Positions 6,150 to 6,263 of a stretch of 6,263 nt of DNA are shown here, one piece after another (within the stretch, counting starts at the first letter, position 1; each line of letters opens with the position of its first letter). The DNA comes from an uncultured Syntrophobacterales bacterium (lineage in GTDB: Bacteria > Desulfobacterota > Syntrophia > Syntrophales > UBA5619). Where the stretch lies: NCBI GenBank assembly GCA_903903205.1, contig CAIUXU010000121.1, positions 1 through 6,263 of the forward strand. The letters run 5' to 3'. The notes beneath the pieces are model-generated. The model was not told where the DNA came from and ran no database searches. It saw nothing but the letters and a program-made list of their open reading frames with translations. The position numbers and the translations under genes are program-made.

Positions 6150-6242
6150 GACGCTTGGATCCGGAAACGGACTGGGACGGGGGAACATCGGGGTTCATGG
6201 AAAAGGAAGGAAGCCTCTCGTCGTGGACGCAGGGGCTTTTTT
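6150..6242 (+). ncRNA. Candidate small RNA or attenuated 5' leader (about 93 nt)
   Basis: A promoter at 6115-6143 and an intrinsic terminator ending at 6242 bracket about 93 nt with no real gene. Inside are TCCG-GAAA-CGGA (6160-6171), a hairpin with a GNRA tetraloop; GAAC/GTTC (6183-6186 with 6193-6196, 6-nt loop); and the terminator stem. It could be a free small RNA or a leader for a gene starting past the window. No known riboswitch, SRP RNA or 6S consensus was recognised. The 5' end is estimated. Confidence 0.4.
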
Positions 6243-6247
6243 GTTGA
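6197..6247 (+). CDS. Possible 16-codon leader peptide through the terminator
   Basis: ATG 6197 opens MEKEGSLSSWTQGLFC, ending at TGA 6245-6247, so the frame spans the complete terminator hairpin. The site before it (GGGG, 6190-6193) is a weak Shine-Dalgarno. If translated, a ribosome would keep the terminator from folding. A frame of this length can easily arise by chance. Confidence 0.15.
   Translation: MEKEGSLSSWTQGLFC
6211..6242 (+). terminator. Strong intrinsic terminator
   Basis: AAGCCTCT (6211-6218) pairs with AGGGGCTT (6231-6238), with one G-T pair. A one-base bulge (C6230) separates this from an inner CGTC/GACG stem (6219-6222 with 6226-6229) closed by a GTG loop. Six T's (6237-6242) end it. 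Total stem is 12 bp. This is the best intrinsic terminator in the window, and it is not placed after any recognisable gene. Confidence 0.75.
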
Positions 6248-6263
6248 GGGCGAGACGTGAAGA

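Noticed and set aside
6150..6242. Cyclic-di-GMP riboswitch or small SRP RNA, suggested by GGACGCAGGGGC and GGAAGGAAGC
   Set aside because: The resemblance is limited to short strings; the remaining conserved parts and pairing of either RNA are missing.

Overview
The window carries six protein genes plus several transcription signals, on GC-rich DNA with dense coding and short gaps. The gene content (a DUF4301 protein, a PP-loop tRNA-thiolase-like protein with an NFACT-type C-terminus, an acyl-CoA dehydrogenase of the anaerobic fatty/aromatic-acid degrader type, a YfbR/HDDC2-like HD phosphohydrolase) suggests a deltaproteobacterium (Desulfobacterota, perhaps a Syntrophales-like syntroph or sulfate reducer). 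This placement is inferred from gene content only; no marker gene is present.

Layout. (a) 1-831, plus strand: the C-terminal part of a DUF4301 protein whose start lies outside the window. (b) 844-868: a perfect 8-bp hairpin in the 47-nt gap between convergent genes, probably a shared terminator. (c) 4873 down to 879, minus strand: a compact three-gene operon, acyl-CoA dehydrogenase > secreted double-LysM protein > PP-loop thiouridylase-like protein, with gaps of only 16 and 13 nt. The last gene most likely starts at a TTG codon. (d) 4874-5111: a 238-nt divergent control region with a plausible promoter in each direction. (e) 5112-6009, plus strand: a 72-aa helical protein of unknown function followed by a 206-aa HD-domain nucleotidase-like protein, closed by a hairpin at 6077-6103. 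(f) 6115-6263: a consensus -35 box, a short leader or small RNA of about 93 nt with three hairpins, and a strong intrinsic terminator at 6211-6242. A 16-codon ORF runs through that terminator, and a possible GTG start with a ribosome site lies just beyond it at the window edge.

How the genes work together. The minus-strand operon joins acyl-CoA oxidation (cytoplasm, FAD), an envelope protein and a tRNA or sulfur-transfer enzyme. No obvious single pathway links them, so co-transcription may reflect housekeeping co-regulation. The plus-strand pair 5112-6009 may form a small nucleotide-metabolism unit. The parts most worth a second look are the leader/terminator unit at the right edge, the uncharacterised 350-residue C-terminal half of the LysM protein, and the CxxC...C pattern of the PP-loop enzyme. 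No tRNA, rRNA, CRISPR array, insertion sequence or phage gene was seen.
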